From Carettochelys insculpta (lineage: Eukaryota; Chordata; Testudines; Carettochelyidae), in NCBI RefSeq assembly GCF_033958435.1, contig NC_134158.1:8017837-8081836 (forward strand): a stretch of 64,000 nucleotides of DNA. The letters are read 5' to 3'. The translations under genes were made by a program, and so were the position numbers. Each line of letters starts with the position of its first letter. The stretch's first letter is position 1. Shown piece after piece: positions 10,061 through 20,677 of this stretch. The notes under the pieces are model-generated. The model ran no database searches and had not been told where the DNA came from. It saw only the letters and a list, made by a program, of their open reading frames with translations.

Positions 10061-12010
10061 CCCACTCATGTAGTGAGAATACCTTTGATCTCTCACAAAG
10101 CTTGTTTCTTAGCGGCATCTTCCACTTTTCAGACAGTGGTGAATCTCCAAAGCCAAATCTCTCTGGATCTATCGTTGGGGCCAGAGTACCACACTGAGGC
10201 CTTACCACCGATTTGGGCTCAAAAAGGTCTGCTATCTGTTGTCCTTGCTTCACAACAATGTCATGACTTGTTTCATTAGCTGTCAGTACAGTTACCTTCT
10301 CCTGGGCTTCAGTGGGTAAGACTGTGATTCCACTGGGAACCAGCCTGCCTCCAGGGAGACCTGCTTCAGTCGGCTGCTCTCCTATGGCTAGAGTTCCTCC
10401 ACCGCTTGTCAGCCAGGTACTCTGGGCGAGCACCTCTCGCTCTGTGCTTGCAGGCACTACTAAGGGAGTTGTGCCCGCGTACCTCAGAGCACCCATTGGT
10501 AGTTCAGGTGACTCCTGTTTAGCATCCTCAATCTTCTTGTAGGCTTCAGCACAAATTGTATGAATAATCAGGGTGGGCAGGTACTGGTCCCCAGCCCGTC
10601 ACCTGCAGTATTCCGCCAGTACCTTAAAGAGACTGGAGATGGTGCCTATTAGTACGGACACATCATGGATCCCCTTGGGGCCAGGGCATATTAAGGCGGC
10701 TGTGTCTACCTCCTGTTTTACCCCGGCCACCTCCTCCAGGAACTCTAGGTGCACTATGATATATCCCGCGTATGGATATTCGTTCATGCTGAGTCCACAC
10801 AGACCAAGACCCGTCAGAGGTCGAATGTGCAGGTGCCCAAACATTTGTTGGTAGAATGACTGGAACATAACAGTCATTTGAGATCCTGTATCCAGCACAG
10901 CTCTACATTCCATCCTTTCTATATTCACAGTGACCTCCGCTCATGGCCTTATCAGTTCTTGTGAGATTGTCATGGGTCTGTCTCTTCTAGGGGAGCCTCC
11001 AGTTCCTGTGAGCTCTTTTTCCTAACTCTGTGGCCATTTCCCAACTTTTTCCCAACAAATCCTCAGCTTCCCGTAAACTAAGCCGAGATTTTCCTCATTT
11101 TGGCAATTGGCAGCACTGTGCCCATCTTGACCACACCGGTAGCAGAAAAACTGTCCTCTCCTCCTCCGCCTGGGTGGAGTGGTGGCTCCAGATATCGACA
11201 TCTCCATCACCACAGCCTGTGGCTCCTCATCCCTGTAAATCCTAGCCTGGACAATGGCGCTTTGCAACTCAGCCATCTGTCCTGTCGGGACCTGAATTTG
11301 TTGCGCAAGGTCTTCTCTGGTGTTCACCATCAGTACACTGGCTGTAGGTTGGGGTGCTGTGCCGGCTGGCTCAGGCACCTGGACTTCCCAAAACTCACTG
11401 ACAGCTTCCCTGGTTTCCTCCTCTCTGACCTCTTTAATCAGCTGGGAGTAGCTTGGTGGGTGCTCCTGTTGTTCTCTTAACCCGAGATGAAGTAGAATCG
11501 GGCTGTAATACTGAGTTCCTCTTACAATATGAGCCAGTCTGGCCTGGTCCATCTCCTCCACAGTAACTGCTCCCCTAATGATATGAACAGTATGTGTGTA
11601 AAATTGGTCCAGTTAATTTTAATGAGACTCTGTAACAGTCTCTCCAGCCTTTAGTATACGCCGAAACCTTCTCTCCCTGGTGTTGCTTAGCATTAAGGAA
11701 GGTGCAATAACTGTCTTCAGGGCTCTCTACCCTCCCAAAGGCAGGAGTGAGGGCATCTAGACAATCCTTTACACTGGCTTGAGGTTTAATGAGCTTCAAG
11801 GTGCGAATCACATCTAATGCTGGGCCCCTGAGACTCTCTATTAAATATCTTCGCTTCCCTCTATCTGGTACAGCCCAGTGCTCCAGCATTTCAGTTGTGT
11901 GTTCTAGCCAGGGTTCAAACTCCTCTTCCCCAGGAAATCATCTGAGCTTACAACAGAAGCTGTCGATGACGTGGGGTAGCACCCACTGTCCCAACGTCTG
12001 CCCCGTCCAG
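10061..12010 (-). mobile_element. Gypsy-like LTR retrotransposon remnant (gag, protease, start of pol)
   Basis: On the minus strand, in order: a gag segment (11889-11575) of the PNMA/gypsy capsid type with WLE-like and SYCTFLNAKQ motifs; a gag tail (11561-11022) with a basic patch RRRRRGQ and a CCHC zinc knuckle CYRCGQDGHSAANC; a retropepsin-like segment (10928-10599) with VLDTGSQMTV; and a segment (10496-10050) with FGFGDSPLSEKWK and SKVFSLHEWD, resembling the linker ahead of reverse transcriptase. The segments lie in different frames, separated by stops and frameshifts. Reverse transcriptase, RNase H and integrase are absent. The relationship to the domesticated PNMA genes is by fold family only; this copy is dead. 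Confidence 0.8.
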
Positions 12011-12168
12011 ATCGATGCTCCAGTGCTGACAAGATGAGACCCAGGGTCCCCCGCAAGATGCCTTAGATTGAGTGTCCTCCCTCCCGTGCAGGTCGACACC
12101 AGTTACCCATCACATGAATACGCAAGGAGACATCTGTGGCACCTTCTTCTGGGTGGCGTCTCCTTTCA
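12011..12168 (-). repeat. Gag-leader segment of the gypsy-like element, copy A
   Basis: This is the upstream (minus-strand) continuation of the gypsy-like element. It is matched in inverted orientation by 15556-15715, with shared phrases such as gggtaactggtgtcgacctg and cgggggacc. The two copies lie about 3.5 kb apart in opposite orientation. Confidence 0.75.
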
Positions 12169-12591
12169 TAGCCAACCCTCAAGTAACTGTCCCAGCTCAA
12201 TTGCACCGAGCAATGTCCTTGGCCTCTCAGGCTCACCAGTCCAATACTGTAAACAGCCAATCCACACACCCAACTTTCTCTGCACCCCCAATTCAAATGC
12301 CCCGCTTACAACTCGGTCCGGTGTGTGTGGGCTCTGACACGTCCCCTCATGGAACCTGAGGCAATGACACCTATGCGCTGGTCAGGCGTTCTGCTTGCTC
12401 CTTGCCAGCTGCCACACTGACCGGCCGCCCCAGCCACCCACTGTTCCTACCAGCCATCTGCCAGTCATGCTGTCCACTGTGGGTTTGGCCTGAAGCACAA
12501 CTCTGAGATTTCAGCTCTTAGTGGCCTTAGCTGCCATCCTGGGATTTCAGCTCACAGCATCTACCAAAGTTGAGTCCCATACAAGATACAA

Positions 12592-12820
12592 GTATCGGAG
12601 GGGTAGCTGTGTTAGTCTGGATCTGTAACAGCAACGAAGGGTCCTGTGGCACTTTATAGACTAAGAGAAAAGTTTTGAGCATGAGCTTTCGTCAGCACAG
12701 ACTCACTTCATCAGATGCACATCAGATACATCTGATGAAGTGAGTCTGTGCTCACAAAAGCTCATGCTCAAAACCTTTTCTGGTGGTCTATGAGGTGCCA
12801 CAGGACCCTTCGTTGCTGAG
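12592..12820 (-). mobile_element. Foldback (hairpin) element with an 11-bp target duplication
   Basis: A long arm (12592-12720) and a short arm (about 12728-12820) are inverted copies that meet at tcatcagatgc / gcatctgatg-type sequence. The unit is flanked by the direct repeat acaagatacaa at 12581-12591 and 12821-12831, so the whole hairpin was inserted in one event. The long arm carries an extra end (ggggtagctgtgttagtctg) that the short arm lacks. Reverse-complemented, this is the same short-arm / long-arm plan as 14194-14379. I recognise it as a common reptile repeat but cannot name the family. Confidence 0.8.
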
Positions 12821-12831
12821 ACAAGATACAA

Positions 12832-14183
12832 ACACTAGCATCCAGCTCTACTTTTTAATAGATGGAGAATACTAATCAAACCAGGCTTATAGCTAGATGG
12901 CCAAAACCTAAGCAGGGAAAAAAACATTAAATTAGCTGATCCTACTCATATCCCTCTTCTTTTGCTTTACAATGCTTTAAACCCTCTATAATCCACGTCT
13001 TACTCAGTTATGAGGACTGCCCTGTCCCCCACAAGGACTTGGGGCATTGATGAGATTTCACAATTCTTATACTGAGTGTAGCATAAATTGTGATTTTGCA
13101 GCAGTGTGTTTACAATAGACAAAATCTCACTGCTCCTTGCTACCCATCAGGCTTTGTTTGCAAGGCACCACATATGTACACCTTTGCATTCCCATGCAAA
13201 CGATCTCTGGGAGACACATTCCTCCCAGTCTTCAGCAGCATTGAGTTCCTGCTGGCACATTCCTTACATCTGTAAGATGGGAGGAGGTCGAGGGCAAGAG
13301 CTCTGGCTGGAGCTGGACAGAGTGTGTACAGGACAAGTGCAAGATTTCCACCTTATCCCTCTGGTACGGCCTCTTCCCGTTTTCCCTCCTTCCCCACCCA
13401 GTCACCCACCCACAGACACTCACCAATTGCCCGGAAGCGGGACCCAGCGCATGGAGAAGAGGATGGTGATAGGCACTGAGACCCAGGAGGCAGTGTCCTG
13501 AAGCTCTCTGCTCCTCACCCAAGGAGAGGCCCACAGAAAGCCTCAAGATGAAACACGTCCCTTGTTTTTAAACTTCCCCTCCCAGGTCAGGTTTTGTAAC
13601 TCGCATTTCCCCTGTTCTTATTCTCATAAGTGCCTGAACCGTTTTTGCTGAAATTCTCCAGTAATGCTCAGCCTGAGGCAGACACCCAGCAGGGAGATTT
13701 TTCAACCTAACTGTAAATGTTTGTCAGGGTTGTCAGAAATCGAAAACAAGATCTAATAATGAACACTGCCAAGCAACCCAGCAAGCATCACTGCCTGTAA
13801 CCCTGGCTAGCCCTGGCAGTCAGGCTTTTCAACAGCAAACTCTAAAGTGCTTTCACAGGAGGATGAACATTCTAATCCCATACTTCAGAAGGGGAAACTG
13901 AGGCACAGAGGGGTTAATGGCCTGTCTTCAGCATTCCCTGGGCTTTCATGATTTAATGGAGGCTTTCCTTCCCTCACACACACTGGATGCCTGACAGATA
14001 TGGTGCCCAACATGCCAGCCACTGGCCACAGGTGGCTACTTGGCCGGTGGCATGTGGCTAATTGGCTAGAACAATAAATATAATTTCAGAGTAATGTGAG
14101 GTTTAGAATAAGTGGGAGTGGCTATTGCTTCCGAACTGGTTGGACCCTGGGGCCTGAGCGCTTGATGTTTTTAAATACCATGT
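12832..14183. other. No gene seen
   Basis: This is AT-rich to mixed sequence with no recognisable exon, LINE or transposon end. Open frames at 13090-13546 overlap on both strands and show no domain. Confidence 0.5.
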
Positions 14184-14193
14184 CTCTTATGTT

Positions 14194-14379
14194 CCTGGAA
14201 AAGCAATGAAGGGTCCTGTGGCACCTGATAGACTAACAGAAATGTATGAGCGTCAGCTTTCTGCATCTGACGAAGTGGGTCTTTGCCCACGCAAGCTTAT
14301 GCTCATACATTTCTGTTAGTGTATCAGGTGCCACAGGACCCCGCATTGCTTTTGCAGATTCAGACTAACACGGCTACTC
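14194..14379 (+). mobile_element. Second foldback element with a 10-bp target duplication
   Basis: The short left arm (gcaatgaagggtcctgtggc onward) and the long right arm (through ccacaggaccccgcattgc, then gactaacacggctact) are inverted copies. The direct repeat ctcttatgtt flanks the unit at 14184-14193 and 14380-14389. The right copy may overlap the end of the family's own sequence, so the true duplication could be 8 bp. Confidence 0.75.
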
Positions 14380-14389
14380 CTCTTATGTT

Positions 14390-15555
14390 ACTGATTCTTA
14401 GACAGCAGGAGAAACAGGGAAAAGCTGAGCGAAAGCTGCCCAAAGGAGCGGGTTGGCACCATGTTTGTCGCTGGCTATCAGTGCAGAGCAGGTTTCTTTA
14501 AGAGGGCTTTGGTCCCTGCTGCTTAGTCAGTGTGTGAGAAGGGCTCCTCCCATCCTAACCGCACAGGCTGTGTTGTTACTTTCGTTTCTGAAGCTGCTGG
14601 GTGCAGCAGAAGTAGCAGCAAGCCCGTTCAGCTACAGACAGACAGAAATGAGGAGGACAGAGACACGTTCCTTGGCTGTGTGACCCCTGTGCCGAATGGA
14701 CAAAGCCGCCTCAGCAAAGCAGAAAACCCAGGAACTTTCCCCAGTGGATGCCTGTGGATGAATGAAAACCTGAGATCACCCCTGGGCCCTGACCCTGCTT
14801 GGAAGTGGCCCTGCAGGATACAGAAGGTAGGGGGCCTCTGTCCCTGAACACAGAAACCTTCTATTAAGTCTTTTTACACAGAAATGTTGTGTCTTTAGGA
14901 CAGGTCCTAGAACTCAGTAAGGTAAAGAGAAGTCTTGCCCCACTGCAGCCTGCCTTTTCCTTTGTCTTTTTTTGCTGGATTGCTTCCCCTGCTGAGAGAA
15001 TGAGGTGTGAATGGATGAGTGGTGGAAGGCCAGCACCTCCAGGGACTTGCAAGCGTTGGAGAGAGGGCGACCATCCATCCCGTACTGGGCTGGACACCAA
15101 AAAGGCCTCCCAACTTATTTTTAAAAAGGGCGTAATTGTCCCGTATTCGGCCATCCGCCCTGACCTTTTGCGCCAGCAGCTGTGCAAAGGCAACTGCTCA
15201 GTCTTGGGGAAGTGGGAGGAGTGTGGGTGGCTGTGGCTTCCCTGGGGCTCTCAGGCAGGGCCGGTGGCTGCCACTTCCCCAGGGCTCTTGTGGGTGCTGG
15301 CAGCTGCCGCCTCCTTCCTGGCTCCCCAGGGACTGATGGAGCTGCCCCTCCCCCCATATCTCCATGTCATGTATTTGGGACAGGGAGAGATGGTCGCTCT
15401 AGTTGGGGAAGGGGTGAAAGCCAGATCGAAAACCAATGAGAAGAGCAGTGGGACCTGTGACGCAGCCCCACTGAGAGGAGACTGGACGTAGGGACGCCTT
15501 GGGAGTCACCAGCAGGCGCCTGCTTTTGGAAGCAGCACACTCGCTGAGGTTGAAG
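14390..15555. other. No gene seen; includes a copy of a ggcgaccatcc repeat
   Basis: Around 15065-15185 the phrase gggcgaccatccatcccgta is followed by attgtcccgtattcgg. Related copies are at 53848-53950 and 54518-54620, so this is a dispersed repeat of unknown class. Open frames across 14889-15491 show no recognisable domain and overlap frames on the other strand. Confidence 0.5.
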
Positions 15556-15715
15556 GAGGCGCCACCCAGAAGAGGACACCGCAGATGTCGACTTGCATAC
15601 GCATGTGATGGGTAACTGGTGTCGACCTGCACGGGAGGGGGGACACTCAATCTATGGCATTTTGCGGGGGACCCCGGGTCTCATCTTGTCAGCACTGGAG
15701 CAGCAAACTGGATCG
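15556..15715 (+). repeat. Gag-leader segment of the gypsy-like element, copy B
   Basis: This is the inverted counterpart of 12011-12168, reading gtgatgggtaactggtgtcg and then ggaggggggacactcaatct. No gag-coding sequence follows, so it is an isolated fragment. Confidence 0.75.
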
Positions 15716-15802
15716 GCCGGAGCCTGGCTCCACCCCTCCCCCATCGAACTCACCTGGCCAGTGCAGGCAGGGGGGAGCAGCTATTGGTAACAGCACCAAG
15801 AC

Positions 15803-15843
15803 TGAGTGTGTGTGTGTGTGTGTGAGTGAGTGTGAGTGTTTGT
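15803..15843. repeat. (TG)n microsatellite
   Basis: A run of tgtg grading into gtgagtgagtgtgagtg. It is simple sequence about 180 bp upstream of the butyrophilin signal-peptide exon. Confidence 0.9.
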
Positions 15844-16013
15844 GCAATATCTCATCTCTGTAGGATACGTGCTGATTGCTATGTGGTTATGACCAATGAA
15901 TGTGATGTTTTGCCTTTTCCCCCAAAGAGATCCCATGCAGGACTTCTCAGTACAACACTGGCACCGCCTCCCGCTCACACACTGTCTGGTTGGTTGTTTC
16001 TCCTGTTCCCCAG

Positions 16014-16130
16014 CCCCAGTGACAATGATGGAGACGGTTCCCTCATTCTCCCCCGGCTCCGCAGTGAGCTCTGCTCTGCGCGGCTACCTCGCCCTCTGCC
16101 TCGCGCTACAGGTTCCCAGGCTGGACTCAG
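16014..16130 (+). CDS. Butyrophilin-like gene, signal-peptide exon
   Basis: ATGATG starts at 16025. The exon encodes a leader whose hydrophobic core is GYLALCLAL, ending QVPRLDS, and closes in phase 1 at 16130 before the donor gtaggc. A pyrimidine-rich acceptor (ttctcctgttccccag, AG at 16012-16013) precedes it, so an untranslated exon probably lies further upstream, as in other BTN genes. The leader directs the protein to the secretory pathway. The frame joins directly to the IgV exon 20.3 kb downstream. No promoter could be identified. Confidence 0.85.
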
Positions 16131-18740
16131 GTAGGCGCTCTGACCTCCTCACTGGGTTTGCTGCCTCCTCTCACACAGAGCCCAGCTGCCCTGCAGCTCC
16201 CGGCCCGTACAGAGAGCTAACCATACCGCCCCTTCCTGGGACACCCCCAGCCCCCGGCACACCTGCTGCTCAGGTCACACCTGGAATATTCCTTGGCAAA
16301 TAGAAGAAACTCTGAGTGAAAACTACCATGGACTTCAACTGGGTTGTTCCTCTGGATTTGTTGTCCTTTTTCCCTTGATTTAATCGAGCTCCAGTCACCT
16401 CTCTGCCCCTTCTGCTGGTGGGAGAGCTTCCCCTGTGCTCCTCCTGCCAGCTAGCACAGTCACTGACGAGAGCCAGCTTTGAGACAGAGCTACAGTTACG
16501 GGTGTATTGCCTGCCCTTCCAGAGCATCGAGTTCGGTAACACTCGGTGCTGAAAACCAGGACAGGCTGATTGGCCTTACACCCTTACCCTTGCGCACTGC
16601 CTGCCTCCTCCCCAGAGCTGGGCACGGGGAGTTCCGGGCCGGCCCCCTGCTGCGAGGGGTAGCGGGAATGAGTGGGGAGATACGTGTGACGGGGCTGTGA
16701 GTAGATGTGCGTCTGAGCTGCCCCTGGAGTGCGGTGAAAGGAGAGAGGCCCCAGTGCACTGCGAGGGATTCTGCACCGCTCAGGGCAGCACGGCGCTCTG
16801 TGGCTACGTCCCTAGCAGGGCTCAGGGGCTGTCTGTGGTTACTGATGGGTAAGGGAGCGACTTGTGCCAGAGGGGATGCTGGGAGTGGGAGTGAGGGGGC
16901 TGCTGAAGGGGGTGAAGGGCTTGTAATGTGTGGCTGTGGGAGGGCAGCCCCTCAGTTCAGTGGGCATGCGGAGGGGTAGATCCTCACCAGCGGAGCTCCC
17001 TCAAAACAAGGGTTGCCGTAGCCAGGAGCAGGCGTGTGACTCTCTACACAGGTCCTTTTTCTACGACATTCAGTCTCAGCAGGCGACATCCCAGGTTTAT
17101 TGCAGAGCAGGGACATGTCCCGTCTGGGAAAGGGCTGGTTGGTGAGGCACTGATGCCCTCCAGAGTCACCGTTGCTGAGAGGTACGTGGGTTCTGAAGGA
17201 TGGACATTCTCACCTGTCCGTCATTTGCACTGACTGTCACTTACACCAAACTGTCCCTTGGCGCAGCTTTTCCGCCGAACAGCCCTGGCTGAGCTGTGTG
17301 TGAGTTTGCTCCCAGCTTGCTGCCTGACTGTTTATCCTGGTGCATGCTGGGAGAGCTTGGGCAGCTCTGGCAGGGATCAGAGCGCCTGGGGCTCTGCACA
17401 CATCCTGCAGCACCCCTAGTCCAGCGGTCCCTGTTCTGTGGGGTATCTTATAGCTCAGACCTGGGGGGTGGGGAACACCCAGGGCAGTGACACCAACACC
17501 ACTGGGGGTCCTGGGAGCGTCACCACCTCGGAGGTGCAAAAAGCCCAACATATTGGCCTGCTTCGTGCCCAGTGCCTGTTCCCCCCACCCAGAGCACATC
17601 CCCCCCCCGCATGGCAATGGCACAACATGGGCTTCTGTTCCTAGGGCTGCCTCAGGCACCATCCTCACCAAGCAGGGCCTGGTGCCAGGTCTGCCCCCAC
17701 ATCCCCAGCAGTGAGTCCCACAGACGGTACCTGATCAGTGTGACTGGGCTGCCCCAAGCTCCCCATCTCACTCACTGCCCACAAGCTTCCCTATCCTAAG
17801 AGCTCCCAGACACTCTGGAGCCAGAGCTCCCTGTGTGTATGCACCACCCCCGGCAGCTCCCCTGCTACAGCCATTGACACACCCAGAGTTGGAGTGGGCT
17901 GGGCAGGCTCACAGAATTCCAACGACAGTCACCTGAGCAAAGGGACCATCCTGAGAAACCTGGGCAGGTGCCAGCCCAGGTCCTGCCCACACAGGCCCGT
18001 AACACTCAGCCAAATCGGGTACAGGCAGCCACATGCCAGCCCTCACCACTGGCAGGGAGTCAGAGCTGCCAGCTGCCACGTCCTGAACAGTGTTAACTCA
18101 GTCATGTGGCCACACACCATGCTTAGAGCCCCAGGGAACTGGCCCAGGCCCAGAACAGCTGCGTGTGGCAGGTTCCTGGGTCCCAGCAAACCCATCTCTA
18201 GGTTTCTGGGCAGATACTGACATCCTGTAGCCCTTCCCAGGGCCCCTTGTTCCCAAAGCCCTGGGCTTGTTCAAGTCCTTCCTCTTCTGGGTCCCAGGCA
18301 GCTTTCCTCTTGCCCGGTTCATTTTCTGCCTTGGCGACCTGGAGACTTTCATTTCCCATCTGCAGAAACCAGCAATGGGGCTGCCACTCTGCAGGCTGGC
18401 TCCAAACTCCCCACTGCCCTTAGGCACCTTGGACATGGGTGGGGTGACACTGCCTCCCAACACACGCTGCTCGGGCCTCTGGGCTGAGCTGGCTCCTTCT
18501 CCTGCTGCCGGCCAGTCAGTAGTGCTGGAGCCTGGCTGCTTTCTCCCCCCAGCTGAGTGTTCCTTCCCTGGGCAGTGCAGCGCCTCCTGCTAATGGCTGA
18601 ACTTCAGCTGCATGCAGGAGGCTCTGCGCTGAGCAGGGCAGGGCAGTTCAGCAGGGGTGGGGCGGGGGGTGACGGAATATGCGGGACAATTCACCCCTTT
18701 TCCAGAAACAGTGGGGACACTTGAGACCTGAGCACAGGCC
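16131..18740. other. Intron 1 of the BTN-like gene, proximal part; no gene seen
   Basis: This is mixed GC-rich intron sequence. Open frames of 60-145 codons on both strands overlap and carry no recognisable domain. I find no extra immunoglobulin exon. Confidence 0.55.
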
Positions 18741-18744
18741 TGTC

Positions 18745-19150
18745 CCACGACCAATGGAACTGGAAGCGATCTGGAGAGGTCATTGAGTCCAGTCCCCTGC
18801 CCTCATGGCAGGACCAAGCACCCTATAGGTCATCCCTACTGGATATTTATCCAACCTGCTGTTAAATATCTCCAGTGATGGAGATTCTGCAACCTGCCAA
18901 GGCAATTTATTCCAGTGTTTAACCACCCTGGCAAAAAGCTTTTCCTAATGTCCAGCCTGAACCTCCTCCAACCTATTTTTCTCTCTCCTCCTTGTAACCT
19001 CCATTTAAATACGTGAAAGCTGCTGTCATGTCCCCTCCCAGCCTTCTCTTTTCCAAACTAATCAAGCCCAATTCTTCTCATTTTTTCTCAGAGGTCATAT
19101 TTTCTTGAGCTTTGATCGGTTTTGTTGCTCTTCTCTGGACCATCTCCGTT
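18745..19150 (-). mobile_element. CR1 LINE 3' fragment, old
   Basis: The plus strand reads ctggagaggtcattgagtcc, then gtttaaccaccctggcaaaa, the reverse complement of the CR1 3' coding end. Many substitutions relative to the copies at 31645 and 63013 make this an older insertion. Confidence 0.85.
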
Positions 19151-19674
19151 AGCACAGCCTGCCCGTAACTGCACTGCTGGGGATGCAGACAGTCACTCCC
19201 TGCCAGTCACCGGGCTTTGGGCTCCTTAGGGGCTCAGAGAGGTTTGGGTGGAGCTGGGGGACAGTTTGAGTTTCTGTGTCATGTTTACTGCTTAGTTTCA
19301 ATGTGTCACCACTTCCCCTGCCCCCTTGAGCCCCGTGGCTGAGCCTCGGCAGGGGGGGCCTCAGGTCCCCCTCTCTCCCGTAGATGAGTTGGGGCAGGAA
19401 TTAGGAGGTGGTCTCCCTGCCCTCCACCCCCGGTGAGGACTGGAACCACTGGGCTGTGGGGACTGATTTGGGGCTCCGTCAATGTGTCCGGCTGATGACA
19501 CACCCATGCCCTGGGCCCAAGCGGGGGAGTGAGACTGGCTCTGCAGCCCAGTGGGTCTGGCCCCACATGGGAGCCAGCATCCAGCTCCTTGCCTCAGTGA
19601 CCCTTTAATTACTAATTCACAACTCCACTGGGGTCGGGGCCCAGGGCTGGAAGAGACAAAGATCTCTGGCAGAC

Positions 19675-20280
19675 TACTATTGGGAAAGAAGGAGTCAGCA
19701 ACAGCAACTCCCATGGAGTTCTCCCCCTTACAAAATGTGCGGAACATGAGCTTGTCATCACGAACACCCTGTTCCGGCAGAAAAACAAATTTAGGACCTC
19801 ACAGCAACATCCTCGATTGAAGCACCATCACCTCGTAGACCAGGTCATCGTCTGTGCTCAGGATGGGCCTCATGTGCTTCCCACACGTGCAATGACTAAT
19901 GCGGATGACTGGGCTGATTACCACCTTGTTCAATCCACAGGGGCAATTAGGATTGTCACCAAATGGAGAAGTCAGAGGAAACAGATCCGACGGGGCTCGA
20001 AAGACCCCATCAGATGAAGTGACTTCCAGATAGCGCTTCAAAAGAAGCGACCGACAGCACACCCTGAAGATGTAGAAGAACACTGTTGTCAATTGAAAAA
20101 TGCTGTAATTGTAGCTTGTGGAGAACCCATTGGCTTCCAGGCCAAGAAGCATCAGAAGTGGTTTGATGAGAACAATGTGGAAATTGAACACCTGATTGAG
20201 GCTAAAAGGAAAGCCTTTAGGGCCTGGCAAAACGACATCAATTGCACAACAAAGGGGAAAAAATAACTTTAAAGAGGTCT
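19675..20280 (+). mobile_element. Non-LTR retrotransposon endonuclease remnant
   Basis: Broken plus-strand frames give CAEHELVITNTLFRQK near 19738, then HPRLKHHHLVDQVIV, then RAMTNADDWADYHLV near 19885, and later HQKWFDENNVEIEHLIEAK near 20150-20210. This is the endonuclease-to-linker region of the LINE type often annotated as craniofacial development protein 2-like. Stops and frameshifts are present and no reverse transcriptase follows, so it is a dead fragment. Confidence 0.75.
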
Positions 20281-20677
20281 GGAGACCCAAGTCAGAGAAA
20301 AGATCATCTCTGTCTTGTAGCTTATTACCTGAAACAGAAACAGCTGCACAGGGTCAGAATTTGCTATAGTATGTACTTAAGTGAATTCAAAGAAGTTATC
20401 TGTTTTTCTATTTAGTAACTTACTTGGATCTGTTTTCATTTGCTTCCTATCAGGCCCCGTGTAAATAATTGTTTCCTGGGGGGAACATAAGAACATAAGA
20501 ACATAAGAATGGCCATACTGGGTCAGACCAAAGGTCCATCAAGCCCAGCATCCCATCTGCCGACGGTGGCCAATGCCAGGTGCCCCAGAGAAGGAGAACA
20601 GAAGACAAGTGATTTATCTCCTGCCATCCATCTCCTGCCCTTGTTATGAAGGCTAGGGCACCATACTTTATCCCTGG

